Shown: positions 53,748 to 63,113, counted from the first letter of the stretch. The stretch is 64,000 nt of DNA from Diaphorobacter caeni (GCF_015354245.1 NZ_JADKYZ010000005.1:1-64000), one strand, 5' to 3'. Notes: generated by a model from the letters alone, not told the origin. Numbers and translations are program-made.

Positions 53748-55391
53748 TCAGGCCGCAGCGAGTTGCCTTGCGTCTTCGCGAATCATGTCGGCCGCCTTTT
53801 CGGCCATCATCACGACAGGCGCATTCGTATTGCCCGACACGAGTGTGGGCATGACAGAGCAATCCACGACGCGGATGCCCTTCACGCCATGAACGCGCAG
53901 TCGCGAATCGACCACGGCCATGGCGTCGTGTCCCATGCTGCAGGTACCGCTGGGATGGAAAATGGTGGCGCCGTTGTTGCGGCAGAACTCGAGCAGCTCG
54001 TCATAGCTCTGTGCGTCGCGTCCGGGCTTGACCTCGCGCTTGACGTAGGGCGACATGGCGCTTGATTCGGCGATCGCGCGCGCCGCGCGCACGGCCGCGA
54101 CATTGGTGTCGCGGTCGAGCTGGGTGTCCAGATAATTGGGCTGCATGGACGGTGGCTGCAGCGCGTCGCGCGAGCGGATGCGCACTTGCCCGCGCGATTC
54201 GGGGCGCAGCTGGCAGACCGACATCGTGAAGCCCGAATACGGATGCACCTTGCCGCCGGCCATGTCGGCGGACAGCGTGGAGACGTGGAACTGAATGTCC
54301 GGCGTCTTCGTCACCGGCTGGCCGTTCGCGTCGCGCAGCGCATGCATGAAGCAGCCGCCCTGGTTGATGCCCACGGCGAGCGGGCCCGAGCGGTGGATCA
54401 GCCACTCCAGTCCCAGCTTGGCCTGGCCGAACAGCGTGTTGAGCTGGTCATTGGTGGTGATCGGCTTGGTGCATTCGTAGCTCAGACGGATCTGCAGGTG
54501 GTCCTGCAGGTTCTCGCCGACGCCGGGCAGATCGTGCGCGACGGGAATGCCCAGGCTCTCGAGCAGGTCGCGCGGCCCGATGCCCGAGAGCTGCAGGAGC
54601 TGTGGCGACTGGATGGCGCCGGCCGACAGAATCACCTCGCCGCCCGCCGTGGCCGTGCGTTCCTGGCCATGGTGCAGATAGTTCACGCCGACCACGCGCT
54701 TGCCGCGCAGAACGAGGCTCGTGGCCTGCGCATTGGTTTCGATGCGCAGATTCGGGCGCTTCTTCGCTTCGGTGAGATAGCCCTTGGCCGTGCTGCAGCG
54801 CAGGCCGTTGCGGGTGGTGAGCTGGTAGTAGCCCGCACCTTCCTGCGACGCGCCGTTGAAGTCATTGGTGCGCGGCACACCGTTCTCCACCGCACCGGCG
54901 ATGAAGGCCTCGATCAGCTCGTGCTTGGCGCCGATGTCGGAGACCTGCAGCGGCCCCTTGCCGCCATGGAACTGGCTGTCGCCGCGCTCGTTGCCTTCGG
55001 ACTTGATGAAGTAGGGCAGCACGTCCTTGAACGACCAGCCCTCGTTGCCCAGCTCGGCCCAGTGGTCGTAGTCCTCGGCCTGGCCGCGGATGTAGATCAG
55101 GCCATTGATCGAGCTCGAGCCGCCCAGCGTCTTGCCGCGCGGCCAGTAGATGCGGCGGCCGTTCATGTTGGGGTCGGGATCGGTCTCGAACTTCCAGTTG
55201 TAGACCGGGCTCCACATCGTCTTGCCGTAGCCGATGGGCAGGTGAATCCATGGCGAGCGATCCGGCGGCCCTGCTTCCAGCAGCAGCACCTGGTTGCGTG
55301 GATCCTCGCTCAGCCGGGCGGCGAGCACGCAGCCCGCCGAGCCTGCACCGACGACGATGTAGTCATAGGTGGGGGAGCTGTTGGACGTCAT
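53748..55391 (-). CDS. GMC oxidoreductase, choline dehydrogenase-like
   Basis: A 547-aa FAD alcohol dehydrogenase of the GMC family. The ADP-binding fold is [20 protein letters not shown]; signature 1 is in [15 protein letters not shown] and signature 2 is [16 protein letters not shown]. The active-site histidine lies in [12 protein letters not shown], with [17 protein letters not shown] at the C terminus. Choline dehydrogenase BetA has this size and pattern, but betB and betI are not here, so the substrate may be another alcohol. It is regulated with the transporter from the promoter region holding two IclR-type operators. Confidence 0.88.
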   Translation of the reverse strand: MTSNSSPTYDYIVVGAGSAGCVLAARLSEDPRNQVLLLEAGPPDRSPWIHLPIGYGKTMWSPVYNWKFETDPDPNMNGRRIYWPRGKTLGGSSSINGLIYIRGQAEDYDHWAELGNEGWSFKDVLPYFIKSEGNERGDSQFHGGKGPLQVSDIGAKHELIEAFIAGAVENGVPRTNDFNGASQEGAGYYQLTTRNGLRCSTAKGYLTEAKKRPNLRIETNAQATSLVLRGKRVVGVNYLHHGQERTATAGGEVILSAGAIQSPQLLQLSGIGPRDLLESLGIPVAHDLPGVGENLQDHLQIRLSYECTKPITTNDQLNTLFGQAKLGLEWLIHRSGPLAVGINQGGCFMHALRDANGQPVTKTPDIQFHVSTLSADMAGGKVHPYSGFTMSVCQLRPESRGQVRIRSRDALQPPSMQPNYLDTQLDRDTNVAAVRAARAIAESSAMSPYVKREVKPGRDAQSYDELLEFCRNNGATIFHPSGTCSMGHDAMAVVDSRLRVHGVKGIRVVDCSVMPTLVSGNTNAPVVMMAEKAADMIREDARQLAAA

Positions 55392-55407
55392 ATGTCTCCT
55401 TTTATTT

Positions 55408-55424
55408 GTTCCATTGAATGGAAC
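55408..55424. promoter_or_regulatory. IclR-type operator, site 1
   Basis: GTTCCATTGAATGGAAC is a perfect 17-bp inverted repeat around one central base, 17 bp upstream of the GMC gene start. The size and the GTTCC/GGAAC ends fit sites of IclR-family regulators, and the regulator gene is divergent at 55516. Confidence 0.7.
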
Positions 55425-55429
55425 TATTG

Positions 55430-55446
55430 GTTCCTTTTAATGAAAC
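55430..55446. promoter_or_regulatory. IclR-type operator, site 2
   Basis: GTTCCTTTTAATGAAAC matches site 1 at 14 of 17 positions and begins exactly 22 bp later, about two helical turns. The two sites would therefore be on the same DNA face, allowing cooperative binding. Confidence 0.6.
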
Positions 55447-55515
55447 TTTATAGGAATTTGCGGAACGTACAATGGGAAAAAACCCGAAGATTTCATCTTC
55501 CTTACAAAGCCACAC

Positions 55516-56340
55516 ATGTCGATTCGAAAGCCCGCAATCACTGCTCAGAAGCCGTCTTCCACCACCTCCGATCCGGGGAGCGGCGATGGATCAAGCGAAC
55601 CGATATCGGTGTCGGAGCGGGCACTGTCGGTGCTGGATTTCGTGGCCCAGTCGGGGCGCGCGGGTCTGATGGATGTGGCGGGTGCACTGGGACTTCCGAA
55701 GGCCACGGCGTCACGCATGTGCAGCAATCTCGAGGCGCAGAACTGGCTCACCCGCGATCTCAACGATCGCACTTTCCAACCAGGCCCGCGACTGCTGAAA
55801 ATGGCGCTGGCCACCCTCAAGACCGATCCGCGCCGCGAGCTGCGGCACAGCATCCTCTCCGAGCTGGTCAACGAGATCGACGAGACCTGCAACCTCACTG
55901 TGCTCGATGGCCTGAAGGTGCGCTATCTCGACCGCGTGGAAACGCACTGGCCGCTGCGCACGCAGTTCGAGGCGGGCTCGTACGTGCCGCTGCACGCCAC
56001 GGCCAGCGGCAAGATGTACATCGCGATGATGTCGCCGCAAAAGCGCGCCACGGTGCTCGACCATGCCAACTTCACGAAGTTCACCGCCCACACGCTGACC
56101 CAGCGCGACGAACTCGAAGCCGCCTGCGAGAAGATCCGCGCCGATGGCTATTCGTTCGAGGTCGACGAGTTCATGCTCGGCCTCGTCGGCATGGCCGTTC
56201 CCATCCTCGACGACAAGGGCGAATGCCGCGCCACCATGGCCCTGCACGCCCCGACCGCACGCATGAAGTTCGAAGGCGCGCTCGCGGTGGTGCCCGCGCT
56301 CAAGCGCGCGGCGGAGCGCGTCAAGCCGCTGCTGTTCTGA
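55516..56340 (+). CDS. IclR-family transcription regulator
   Basis: A 274-aa regulator. The N-terminal winged helix (about 30-95, RALSVLDFVAQSGRAGLMDVAGALGLPKATASRMC) is followed by the IclR effector domain (about 110-270, with YVPLHATASGKMYIAMM and VDEFMLGLVGMAVPI). It is divergent from the GMC/MHS operon, and two IclR-like operators lie between them, so control of the operon and of itself is likely. Confidence 0.9.
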   Translation: MSIRKPAITAQKPSSTTSDPGSGDGSSEPISVSERALSVLDFVAQSGRAGLMDVAGALGLPKATASRMCSNLEAQNWLTRDLNDRTFQPGPRLLKMALATLKTDPRRELRHSILSELVNEIDETCNLTVLDGLKVRYLDRVETHWPLRTQFEAGSYVPLHATASGKMYIAMMSPQKRATVLDHANFTKFTAHTLTQRDELEAACEKIRADGYSFEVDEFMLGLVGMAVPILDDKGECRATMALHAPTARMKFEGALAVVPALKRAAERVKPLLF

Positions 56341-56686
56341 ATTTGAATCGCGGGTCATTGCCGATGTCCCCGCACCTGCGTGTCTTCTAGAATCGACGCA
56401 ACCGGCCATGTTCGCGTGACGCAGATCGTCTGCTGCGTCACCACCCGCCGGTTCTCTCGTGTCAGCGTGTGCCGCACAGTGCGGCAGTCCACGCGCTGAC
56501 TGCCTTTCAGCTTTTCCGCTTCGCCCGATGTTCCGTTGCACGCGCATGCGTGCCTGTTGTTCATCGCATGGGCTTGGCGGACACATCGTCAATGCAAGCT
56601 TCCAACGTGACGCCGCGCCCGGCACGGCAGCGCGTTGCCGACGGCTTGCGTGATTGGCGAAATCAGGAAAGAGGAGTCCTTTCAGG
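56341..56686 (+). other. Structured leader region upstream of the porin gene
   Basis: 346 bp with no gene. Two strong hairpins are seen. One is GTGACGCAG / CTGCGTCAC (56416-56441, 9-bp arms). The second is nested, at 56461-56500: outer GTCAGCG / CGCTGAC and inner TGCCGCA / TGCGGCA. They may act as terminator, attenuator or RNA-regulator targets in the porin leader. GAAAGAGGAG lies about 10 nt before the porin ATG. Confidence 0.5.
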
Positions 56687-57718
56687 ATGCAGACACAACA
56701 ATCCCTTCGTCGCCTTCCAGGCAACCGTTGCCGCGCCACCATGGCCGCATGCGGTGCGACGTTTGCGGCCGCACTGATGGCCGCCGCGCCGATGAGCGCC
56801 AGCGCTCAGGATTCACAGGTGCGGATCAGCGGTTTTCTCGACGCGGGCGTGTTCCGCGGCTTTGATGGCGTGAACCAGCTCGGCACCATTCAGCGCAGCA
56901 ATTTGGCGTTCTCCGGTGTGGAAGATCTCGGCGGCGGCCTCAAGGCCACGTTCCGCCTGAGCACGCGTTTCGAAATGGGCGATGGCCACAGTGAAGACGC
57001 GGGCAAGAAGCCGTTCTGGCACGATGAATCGACCGTGGGGCTGGAAGGCGGCTTCGGCAAACTGCGTCTGGGACGCGCACTTTCGGCGTTGTGGGCGCAG
57101 GATTGGCAGTTCGATCCATGGGCCAACAACAACCGCGTTGCTTCGCCTGCGTGGTACTACTGGCATCCGCTCACACCCACCGATCGCGCAAGCAACAACG
57201 GCTTCGCCGAATACGGCCGGATGAACGATGGCATCTTCTACGACTCGCCCACCATCGCCGGTTTCACGCTGCATCTGAGTGGATCGACCGAGCGCACGCA
57301 GGCTCCGGGCAAGGACGGGCGTGGATACTCCGCATCGCTCAACTACGCGCAGGACGCGCTCGCCGCAATGCTCGCTTATGAGCGCAACGGCAGCGGTGAT
57401 CGCGCGGTATTCGTGGCAGGCAAATACCGCTTTGGCAAGGCGGCAGTGATGGCCGCTTATGACGACAGCCGAGTGGCCGAGCATGGCGACAAATCGCGCT
57501 CGGCCACGCTCGGCGCGACCTACCAGATCGACGCCGTCACGCTCAAGGCCGGTTACGGCCGCCAGCGCTACAACGAAGATACCAACCAGTTCATCGCCCT
57601 GGGCGCGGACTACGCGCTGTCCAGGCGCACGACGCTGTATGCAAGCGTTGGCCATCAGCGCTACGAATGGCAGGGCTCGAAAACCGCATTTGGCGTAGGC
57701 ATGTCGCACGCGTTCTGA
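56687..57718 (+). CDS. Outer-membrane porin, general diffusion type
   Basis: A 343-aa trimeric porin of the Burkholderiales Gram-negative porin family. Signal peptide ends MAAAPMSASAQ. The mature protein begins VRISGFLDAG, has FSGVEDLGGGLKATFRLSTRF and GLEGGFGKLRLGR (typical strands), many alternating aromatic strands, and ends FGVGMSHAF with the C-terminal Phe required for BAM insertion. The ATG at 56687 follows GGAG; an upstream ATG was rejected because no signal peptide would begin there. Confidence 0.9.
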   Translation: MQTQQSLRRLPGNRCRATMAACGATFAAALMAAAPMSASAQDSQVRISGFLDAGVFRGFDGVNQLGTIQRSNLAFSGVEDLGGGLKATFRLSTRFEMGDGHSEDAGKKPFWHDESTVGLEGGFGKLRLGRALSALWAQDWQFDPWANNNRVASPAWYYWHPLTPTDRASNNGFAEYGRMNDGIFYDSPTIAGFTLHLSGSTERTQAPGKDGRGYSASLNYAQDALAAMLAYERNGSGDRAVFVAGKYRFGKAAVMAAYDDSRVAEHGDKSRSATLGATYQIDAVTLKAGYGRQRYNEDTNQFIALGADYALSRRTTLYASVGHQRYEWQGSKTAFGVGMSHAF

Positions 57719-57726
57719 TGCGATGG

Positions 57727-57764
57727 AACGGCTCCCGGCACCCTTGTTGGGCGCGGGAGCCGTT
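57727..57764. terminator. Terminator between the porin and S9 peptidase genes
   Basis: Stem AACGGCTCCCG / CGGGAGCCGTT, 11 bp, between convergent genes. No strong T run is visible. Confidence 0.7.
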
Positions 57765-57781
57765 GGCCTGCCTACAGAGAG

Positions 57782-59635
57782 TCAGCGCTTCAGATGCTCG
57801 GCGAGAAAGCGCTCCATCGCTTCATAGAACTCAAACTTGTTCTCGTCGTTGTGGAAGCCGTGGCCCTCGTTGTCTTTCACCATGTATTCCACCTCCACGC
57901 CGCGTGCCTGCAGGGCGGCGACCATCTGGTCGCTTTCGGCCTTGTTCACGCGTGGGTCCTGGGCACCCTGGGCGACGAAGAGCGGGGTTTTGATGCGGTC
58001 GGCAAGCAGGGCGGGTGAGGTGGCTTCGAGGCGGGCCTTGTCCTTCTCTGGATCGCCGACCATGGCCTGCATTTTCTCGAGCATCGGCTTCCAGTAGGGC
58101 GGGATGGTGCCGAGAAAGGTGAAGAGGTTGGAGACCCCCACGTAGTCCACGGCGGCTGCGTACAGGTCGGGCGTGAGCGTGACGCCCGCGAGCGTCGCGT
58201 AGCCACCGTAGCTCGCGCCGTAGATCGCGATGCGTTGGGGATCGGCGATGCCTTCGTTGATGAGCCACTGAACGCCATCGGTGATATCGTCCTGCATGCG
58301 CAGTCCCCATTGGCCGAAGCTCGCTTCCCAGAACGCGCGGCCGTAGCCGGTGGAGCCGCGGAAGTTCATCTGCAGCACGGCGTAGCCCCGGTTGGCGAGG
58401 AACTGCACCTCGGGGTTGTAGCCCCAGCTGTCGCGCGCCCAGGGGCCACCGTGCGGGTTGATGATGACGGGCAGTCGCTCGCCCGGCTTGCGATGCAGTG
58501 GCAGCGTGAGATAACCGTGGATCGTGAGGCCGTCGCGGCTTGTGTACTGGATGGGCTGCATGGGCGCCATGTCGGCCTCGGCGATGGCGGGGTTCATCTC
58601 GCTGAGCAGCGTGAGCGCGTCGCGCTGGGCGTCGTACAGGTAGCGTTTGCCGGGCGTGCGGTCGTTCACGGCGGCGACGATGAACACGTTCTCGTCCTTG
58701 TTGCTGGCCTGCAGATGGATCTCGTAGCCGGGCAGCTTGCGGCGGAGCTGCTCGTAGATCGTGCGCGTCGCGTCGTCGAAGAAATGCAGGTGCAGTCTGT
58801 CGGTCTGGTAGCTTGCGGCGGTGAGCACCTTGCGCTGGTGTGAGTAGCCCACGCCGTCGAGATCAACCTCGTCATTGGCGTAGATGAGCTCTTCGTCATC
58901 GGGCCTGGCCGGATCGATGCGCACGAAGGCCATCTTGTCGCGTCCGCGCGCGCTGTAGAGAAACAGGCTGCGGTTGTCGAAGTCGAAGAACGCCGGGCCG
59001 ACGTTCACGCGGAAGTCGGTCTCGATGATGGGGCGGAACTCCTGCGATTCGTCGTCGCGGTAGAGCACCACGCTGCTCAATCCGTCGCTGGCCACGGCGG
59101 CGCGCAGCTTGCCCGCGTGATCGGTCTGCCAGCCGATGATGTTGCCGGGGTTCTCGGCCACGCGCTCGGAAGCTCCGGTGTGGATGTTCACGCGATAGAC
59201 GTCGAACACCTCGGGGTTGCGCAGGTTGTGGCTGATGAGCACATGGTCGGCATCGTCCTCGAGATCGTCCTCGATGCTGGCGCGCACCTGCTCGCCGGGC
59301 GTGAGATCGAGCGACGCGCCGGTGCGCGTGTTCACCGCGAGCACGTGGAAGTTCTCGTCGCCGCCGAAGTCCTTGGAGAACAGCGCCACGTCGTGGCCCT
59401 TGAACACATAGCCCGCGAGATCGCGCTCGGTTTCGTGCGTGAGCTGGCGTGGCTCGCCCACGAGCTTCTCGCCGTCGAGCGGCTGCACGAACAGGTTCAT
59501 GCGGCGCGCATCGCCCGAGGGTTGCATGAAGCCCAGCGTCCTGCCGTCATCCGACAGCCGGTAGTAGCCGCGCTCGGGGTTCTTGAAGAAGTCGCGCAGC
59601 GGGTATTGCCGGGGTGTCTGCTGTGGAGTGTTCAC
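57782..59635 (-). CDS. S9-family peptidase (prolyl oligopeptidase-like)
   Basis: A 617-aa serine peptidase without signal peptide, so cytoplasmic. A beta-propeller occupies about residues 1-350, then an alpha/beta hydrolase domain follows. The nucleophile is in IYGASYGGYATLAG, the aspartate in QGAQDPRV and the histidine in DNEGHGFHNDENKFEFY. This order is typical of acylaminoacyl-peptidase/dipeptidyl-peptidase relatives that cut short peptides. The specificity is unknown. The gene is monocistronic. Confidence 0.88.
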   Translation of the reverse strand: MNTPQQTPRQYPLRDFFKNPERGYYRLSDDGRTLGFMQPSGDARRMNLFVQPLDGEKLVGEPRQLTHETERDLAGYVFKGHDVALFSKDFGGDENFHVLAVNTRTGASLDLTPGEQVRASIEDDLEDDADHVLISHNLRNPEVFDVYRVNIHTGASERVAENPGNIIGWQTDHAGKLRAAVASDGLSSVVLYRDDESQEFRPIIETDFRVNVGPAFFDFDNRSLFLYSARGRDKMAFVRIDPARPDDEELIYANDEVDLDGVGYSHQRKVLTAASYQTDRLHLHFFDDATRTIYEQLRRKLPGYEIHLQASNKDENVFIVAAVNDRTPGKRYLYDAQRDALTLLSEMNPAIAEADMAPMQPIQYTSRDGLTIHGYLTLPLHRKPGERLPVIINPHGGPWARDSWGYNPEVQFLANRGYAVLQMNFRGSTGYGRAFWEASFGQWGLRMQDDITDGVQWLINEGIADPQRIAIYGASYGGYATLAGVTLTPDLYAAAVDYVGVSNLFTFLGTIPPYWKPMLEKMQAMVGDPEKDKARLEATSPALLADRIKTPLFVAQGAQDPRVNKAESDQMVAALQARGVEVEYMVKDNEGHGFHNDENKFEFYEAMERFLAEHLKR

Positions 59636-59761
59636 GGTCTCTATCCTCTTGATGCCATTGCCGATACGGAAGACAGCTTAAATGGGCCCGCCGTTGGCGC
59701 ATTTCAAGTGCGGGATTGCGTGGACATCAGGCCCTGAGGAAAACCACGACACGCTCAGGAA

Positions 59762-59793
59762 TTTTCCAATGAGATAATTTTCTTATTGGAAAA
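59762..59793. promoter_or_regulatory. Inverted repeat in the promoter region of the dauA-like gene
   Basis: TTTTCCAAT-N14-ATTGGAAAA, arms of 9 bp, located 20 bp before the start codon and overlapping AT-rich promoter-like sequence. It is a good candidate operator for the XRE-cupin regulator encoded at 62239. Confidence 0.6.
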
Positions 59794-59812
59794 ATTTTCG
59801 AACGGAACTGAT

Positions 59813-60955
59813 ATGACTGACAACGTGCTCGACTTTGCCGTGATCGGCGCGGGCATGGCGGGGGCTTCCGTGGCCTACCGTCTCGCGCAAAAAGGCGCTT
59901 CGGTGATCGTGCTGGAGCGTGAATCGCAACCTGGATACCACTCCACGGGTCGCTCCGCCGCGATGTTCATGGAGAGCTACGGCACCGATCAGATCCGCGC
60001 GCTCACCCGCGCAAGCCGCAGCTTCTACGCGCAGCCACCGGCAGGCTTCTGCAGCAACGAGCTGCTGCCCGCGCGCGACGTACTCTATGTCGGACAGGTG
60101 GGCCAGCAGCAGCTGCTTGACGATGCGCTCGCCATGTACATCAAGGACGGCCTCGAGGCGGAGATGATCTCCGCCGACCGGGCCAAGGAGCTGGTGCCGG
60201 TGCTCGAGCGCGACAAGATCATCGGCGCGGTGCACGACAAGGCCGCCACCGACATCGACGTGGCCGAGCTGCACCAGGGCTTTCTGCGCGGCATGCGCGA
60301 GCAGGGCGCGCAGCTGCGCTGCAACGCCGAACTGGTGAGCGCCGAGCGCGACGAGGCGAGCGGCGTCTGGTCCATCACGCTGCCCGGCGGCGATGTGGTG
60401 CGCGCACGCTCCGTCGTCAACGCCTCGGGCGCGTGGGCCGACACGGTCGCCGAGACCTGCGGCGCCAAGCCGCTGAACATTCAGCCCAAGCGCCGCACGG
60501 CCTTCACCTTCAACCCGCCCGAAGGCGTGGACGCACATGCCTGGCCCGTGGTCATCGGCGTGGACGAGAGCTTTTACTTCAAGCCCGATGCGGGCCAGCT
60601 GCTGGGCTCGCCCGCGAACGCCGACCCGGTGCCCGCGCACGACGTGGTGGCCGAGGAGCTCGATGTGGCGATGGGCATCCACGCCATCGAGGAGGTCTCG
60701 AGCCTGCGCATCCGCCGTCCCAACCATGTATGGGCGGGCCTGCGCAGCTTCGCGCCCGATGGCGATTTCGTGATCGGCTGGGACACGCGCCGCGCGGGCT
60801 TCTTCTGGCTTGCGGGCCAAGGCGGCTATGGCATCCAGACGGCTGCGGGCGCATCGGCCACGGCCTGCGCGCTGCTGCTGCGCGAGGCGCTGCCCGAGTC
60901 GGTCAGCCGGCACGGCGTGGACGCCGCCAAGCTGAGTCCCGCGCGCTTCGACTGA
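59813..60955 (+). CDS. dauA: D-arginine dehydrogenase-like FAD oxidoreductase (DauA)
   Basis: A 380-aa FAD enzyme very similar, as I remember it, to Pseudomonas aeruginosa D-arginine dehydrogenase (375 aa). Shared stretches are VIGAGMAGASVAYRLA, GYHSTGRSAAMF, YGTDQIRALTRASRSF, LQ/IQPKRRTAFTFNPPEG, ESFYFKPDAGQLLGSPANADP and AGLRSFAPDGDFVIG. It would oxidise D-arginine and other basic D-amino acids to 2-oxo acids. The P. aeruginosa partner genes dauB and dauR are absent. Here the following genes encode a membrane transporter and an XRE-cupin regulator. The ATG is preceded by GGAAC. Confidence 0.82.
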   Translation: MTDNVLDFAVIGAGMAGASVAYRLAQKGASVIVLERESQPGYHSTGRSAAMFMESYGTDQIRALTRASRSFYAQPPAGFCSNELLPARDVLYVGQVGQQQLLDDALAMYIKDGLEAEMISADRAKELVPVLERDKIIGAVHDKAATDIDVAELHQGFLRGMREQGAQLRCNAELVSAERDEASGVWSITLPGGDVVRARSVVNASGAWADTVAETCGAKPLNIQPKRRTAFTFNPPEGVDAHAWPVVIGVDESFYFKPDAGQLLGSPANADPVPAHDVVAEELDVAMGIHAIEEVSSLRIRRPNHVWAGLRSFAPDGDFVIGWDTRRAGFFWLAGQGGYGIQTAAGASATACALLLREALPESVSRHGVDAAKLSPARFD

Positions 60956-60968
60956 GATCGAAAGACGT

Positions 60969-61017
60969 ACCTCGCGCAAGCCCTCTCCCGCGAAGCGGGG
61001 CAGGGCCTTGGCGAGGT
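60969..61017 (+). repeat. Nested inverted repeat between dauA and the YkvI-like gene
   Basis: Three nested stems: ACCTCGC / GCGAGGT, GCCCT / AGGGC and CCCGC / GCGGG. No T run follows. It may act as an intercistronic processing or stability hairpin in the dauA operon; the CCCTCTCCC core resembles dispersed repeats of such genomes. Confidence 0.5.
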
Positions 61018-61101
61018 CGGTCGCCGCATTGCAGTCGCTCGCCAGAATCATTCAAACCATTCCATCCATCATCCAACCATCCGACAAGGGAGAGACAAAA
61101 A

Positions 61102-62187
61102 ATGAGTCCGTTCAAGGAAGTGTGCAAGATCGCAGGCGCGTTCGTCGGCGTGATCGTGGGGGCGGGCTTCGCCTCGGGGCAGGAAATCCTGCAGTTCTTC
61201 GCGAGCTTCGGCAGCATCGGCCTCGTGGGCTGCGTGGTCGCGGGCGTGGTGTTCGTGCTGTTGTCGATGGCGTTCTCCACCATGGGGCAGCGGCTGATGG
61301 CGAACTCGCACAAGGAGGTCGTCACCGCCATGCTCGGCAAGCATCTGGGTGCGGTGTTCGATGTGCTCATCACCTTCTTCCTGTTCGCGATCACCGTGGT
61401 GATGCTGGCCGGTGCGGGCTCGCTGCTGCACCAGTGGCTGGGCGTGCCCGAGGTCTGGGGCAGCGTGATCGCGACCATCGCCACGGTGCTCATCGTGTGC
61501 CTTGACGTGACCAGCGTGATCTCCTTTATCGGCGCGGTCACGCCGTTCCTGATGTTCATGACCATCGTGGTCGCGGGCTATGTGCTGATGACGCCGCACC
61601 CTGACCATGCAGCGCTGCAGGCCGCCGCGGAAACGCAACCCAAGGGCGCAAGCCATTGGCTGGTCGCCGCGCTGCTCTATGTCTCGTACAACACGGTGGC
61701 GGGCATGCCTTTCCTGGTGATCATGGGCGGCCAGGCCAGCTCGCGCAAGGTCGCGCTGTGGGGCGGCATTCTCGGCGGTCTGCTGCTCAGCCTGCTGATG
61801 CTGCTGATCGCTGCGGCCATGTATCTGCGCATGGACACCATCGGTGGTCTGTCGATGCCCATGCTCTCGATCGCCACGCAGATCTCGCCATGGCTGGGCC
61901 ACCTGATGTCGCTGGTCATCTTCGGCATGATTCTGAACACGGCGGTCGGCATGCTCTACGCCTTCATGGCGCGCATCGTGCCGACGGGCACACGCCAGTT
62001 TCGCATCGGCACGGCCGTGGCGGGCGTGGTCGCGCTGGCGGGCAGCTTCGTGGGCTTCATCGCGCTGGTGGGCATGGTCTATCCGATCTACGGCTACATC
62101 GGCTTCGTGCTGATGGCGCTGGGCCTCGTCGGCTGGCTGCGCATGTCGCGCAAGCACTCGCCCGAAGTTCTGAGCGGCGGCCGCTGA
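61102..62187 (+). CDS. YkvI-like membrane transporter (APC-type fold)
   Basis: A 361-aa integral membrane protein with about ten helices. The start KEVCKIAGAFVGVIVGAGFASGQEILQFFASFG has the unwound first helix typical of the LeuT/APC fold (GAGFASG). LLYVSYNTVAGMPFLVIMGG and VIFGMILNTAVGMLYAFMAR follow. YkvI-type proteins are uncharacterised transporters. Being between dauA and a regulator gene, it likely moves an amino acid, perhaps D-arginine or a related basic compound (inference). AAGGGAGA precedes the ATG. Confidence 0.75.
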   Translation: MSPFKEVCKIAGAFVGVIVGAGFASGQEILQFFASFGSIGLVGCVVAGVVFVLLSMAFSTMGQRLMANSHKEVVTAMLGKHLGAVFDVLITFFLFAITVVMLAGAGSLLHQWLGVPEVWGSVIATIATVLIVCLDVTSVISFIGAVTPFLMFMTIVVAGYVLMTPHPDHAALQAAAETQPKGASHWLVAALLYVSYNTVAGMPFLVIMGGQASSRKVALWGGILGGLLLSLLMLLIAAAMYLRMDTIGGLSMPMLSIATQISPWLGHLMSLVIFGMILNTAVGMLYAFMARIVPTGTRQFRIGTAVAGVVALAGSFVGFIALVGMVYPIYGYIGFVLMALGLVGWLRMSRKHSPEVLSGGR

Positions 62188-62238
62188 GCGGGGTGCGGGC
62201 GTCGGAGGGATCGCGCCCGCTCCTTTGGCTTCTTTAGA

Positions 62239-62919
62239 ATGGCGCGCATGACCCGCCCCGTACAGAAAACCACCGCCAGCAAGGTACTCGCAGAAATACT
62301 GCCCGGGGCTCGCGCCGCCGAAGCCGCCTCAGCCGCACCGCCCGCCGGCAAGCACGAGGTGGGCATCAAGATCCGCAAGGCCCGCAAGGAGCGGGGACTC
62401 ACGCTGCAGCAGGTGGCGGCCAGCAGCGGTCTTGCGGTGTCCACCATCTCCAAGGCCGAGCGCGGCCAGATCGCGCTGAGCTATGAAAAGGTGCTGCAGC
62501 TCGGCACCGCGCTCGACATCGATATGACCCGCCTCTTCATGGCGGGAGACGCCAGCACCGCGGATGCCAAAGGCGACGGTGCGTGCCCCACGGTCGTGAA
62601 GGACTGTTTCGCGGACGTGCAGCGCTACGAAACCGACCAGTACGAATACAGCGTGCTCTGCGGCGCGTATCCGGCCAAGAAGATGCAGCCGCTGGTCGCG
62701 GTGATCAATGCGCGCGAGGCGCGGGATTTTTCCGAAACCATCCGGCATCCCGGGCAGGAGTTCGTGATGGTGCTCTCGGGACGCGTGCGCATCGTTTTTG
62801 AAAACGGCGAAACGGTGGAACTCGGCAAGCACGAGGCGGCATACTTCGACAGCGGCGTGGGACATGTCTACGTCAGCCTCAGCAAGCAGCCCGCCCAAGT
62901 CGTCTCCGTCTGCAGCTGA
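62239..62919 (+). CDS. XRE-family regulator with C-terminal cupin domain
   Basis: A 226-aa regulator. An alanine-rich N-terminal tail is followed by a lambda-Cro-type HTH (about 40-95, GIKIRKARKERGLTLQQVAASSGLAVSTISKAERG) and a cupin sensor domain (about 140-225, HPGQEFVMVLSGRVRIVFENGETVELG). Such proteins (PuuR/SutR-like) often repress amine or amino-acid catabolism genes and are released by ligand. It lies in the same direction as dauA and the transporter and probably controls that operon. A second Met at 62248 is an alternative start. Confidence 0.85.
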   Translation: MARMTRPVQKTTASKVLAEILPGARAAEAASAAPPAGKHEVGIKIRKARKERGLTLQQVAASSGLAVSTISKAERGQIALSYEKVLQLGTALDIDMTRLFMAGDASTADAKGDGACPTVVKDCFADVQRYETDQYEYSVLCGAYPAKKMQPLVAVINAREARDFSETIRHPGQEFVMVLSGRVRIVFENGETVELGKHEAAYFDSGVGHVYVSLSKQPAQVVSVCS

Positions 62920-62956
62920 TTTATTTTGGGGCTTGGGCTGTTGCTCGTTTGGAGGT

Positions 62957-63047
62957 GCCGAGATGGGCCCTCATACTTTGTTGCAAAGCCTTGCCGTATG
63001 AACATACTGTCTGCGGCTTTGCGTCGCGCCTGAGGGCCCATCTCGGC
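62957..63047. repeat. 91-bp nested inverted repeat between convergent genes
   Basis: Outer arms are perfect 17-bp repeats (GCCGAGATGGGCCCTCA, then its complement). A second stem GCAAAGCC / GGCTTTGC (62983-62990 with 63015-63022) and a small inner stem GTATG / CATAC (62996-63007) lie inside. The element can form a long cruciform or RNA hairpin in both strands. No protein or U tract is present. It resembles a REP-like or terminator-like dispersed element. Confidence 0.75.
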
Positions 63048-63113
63048 ATTGGTGTGGGTGGTTCAAACAGCTTGCTCGCTTTGCAGGCTCGCTGTTTTCA
63101 ATACCCAATTCAA

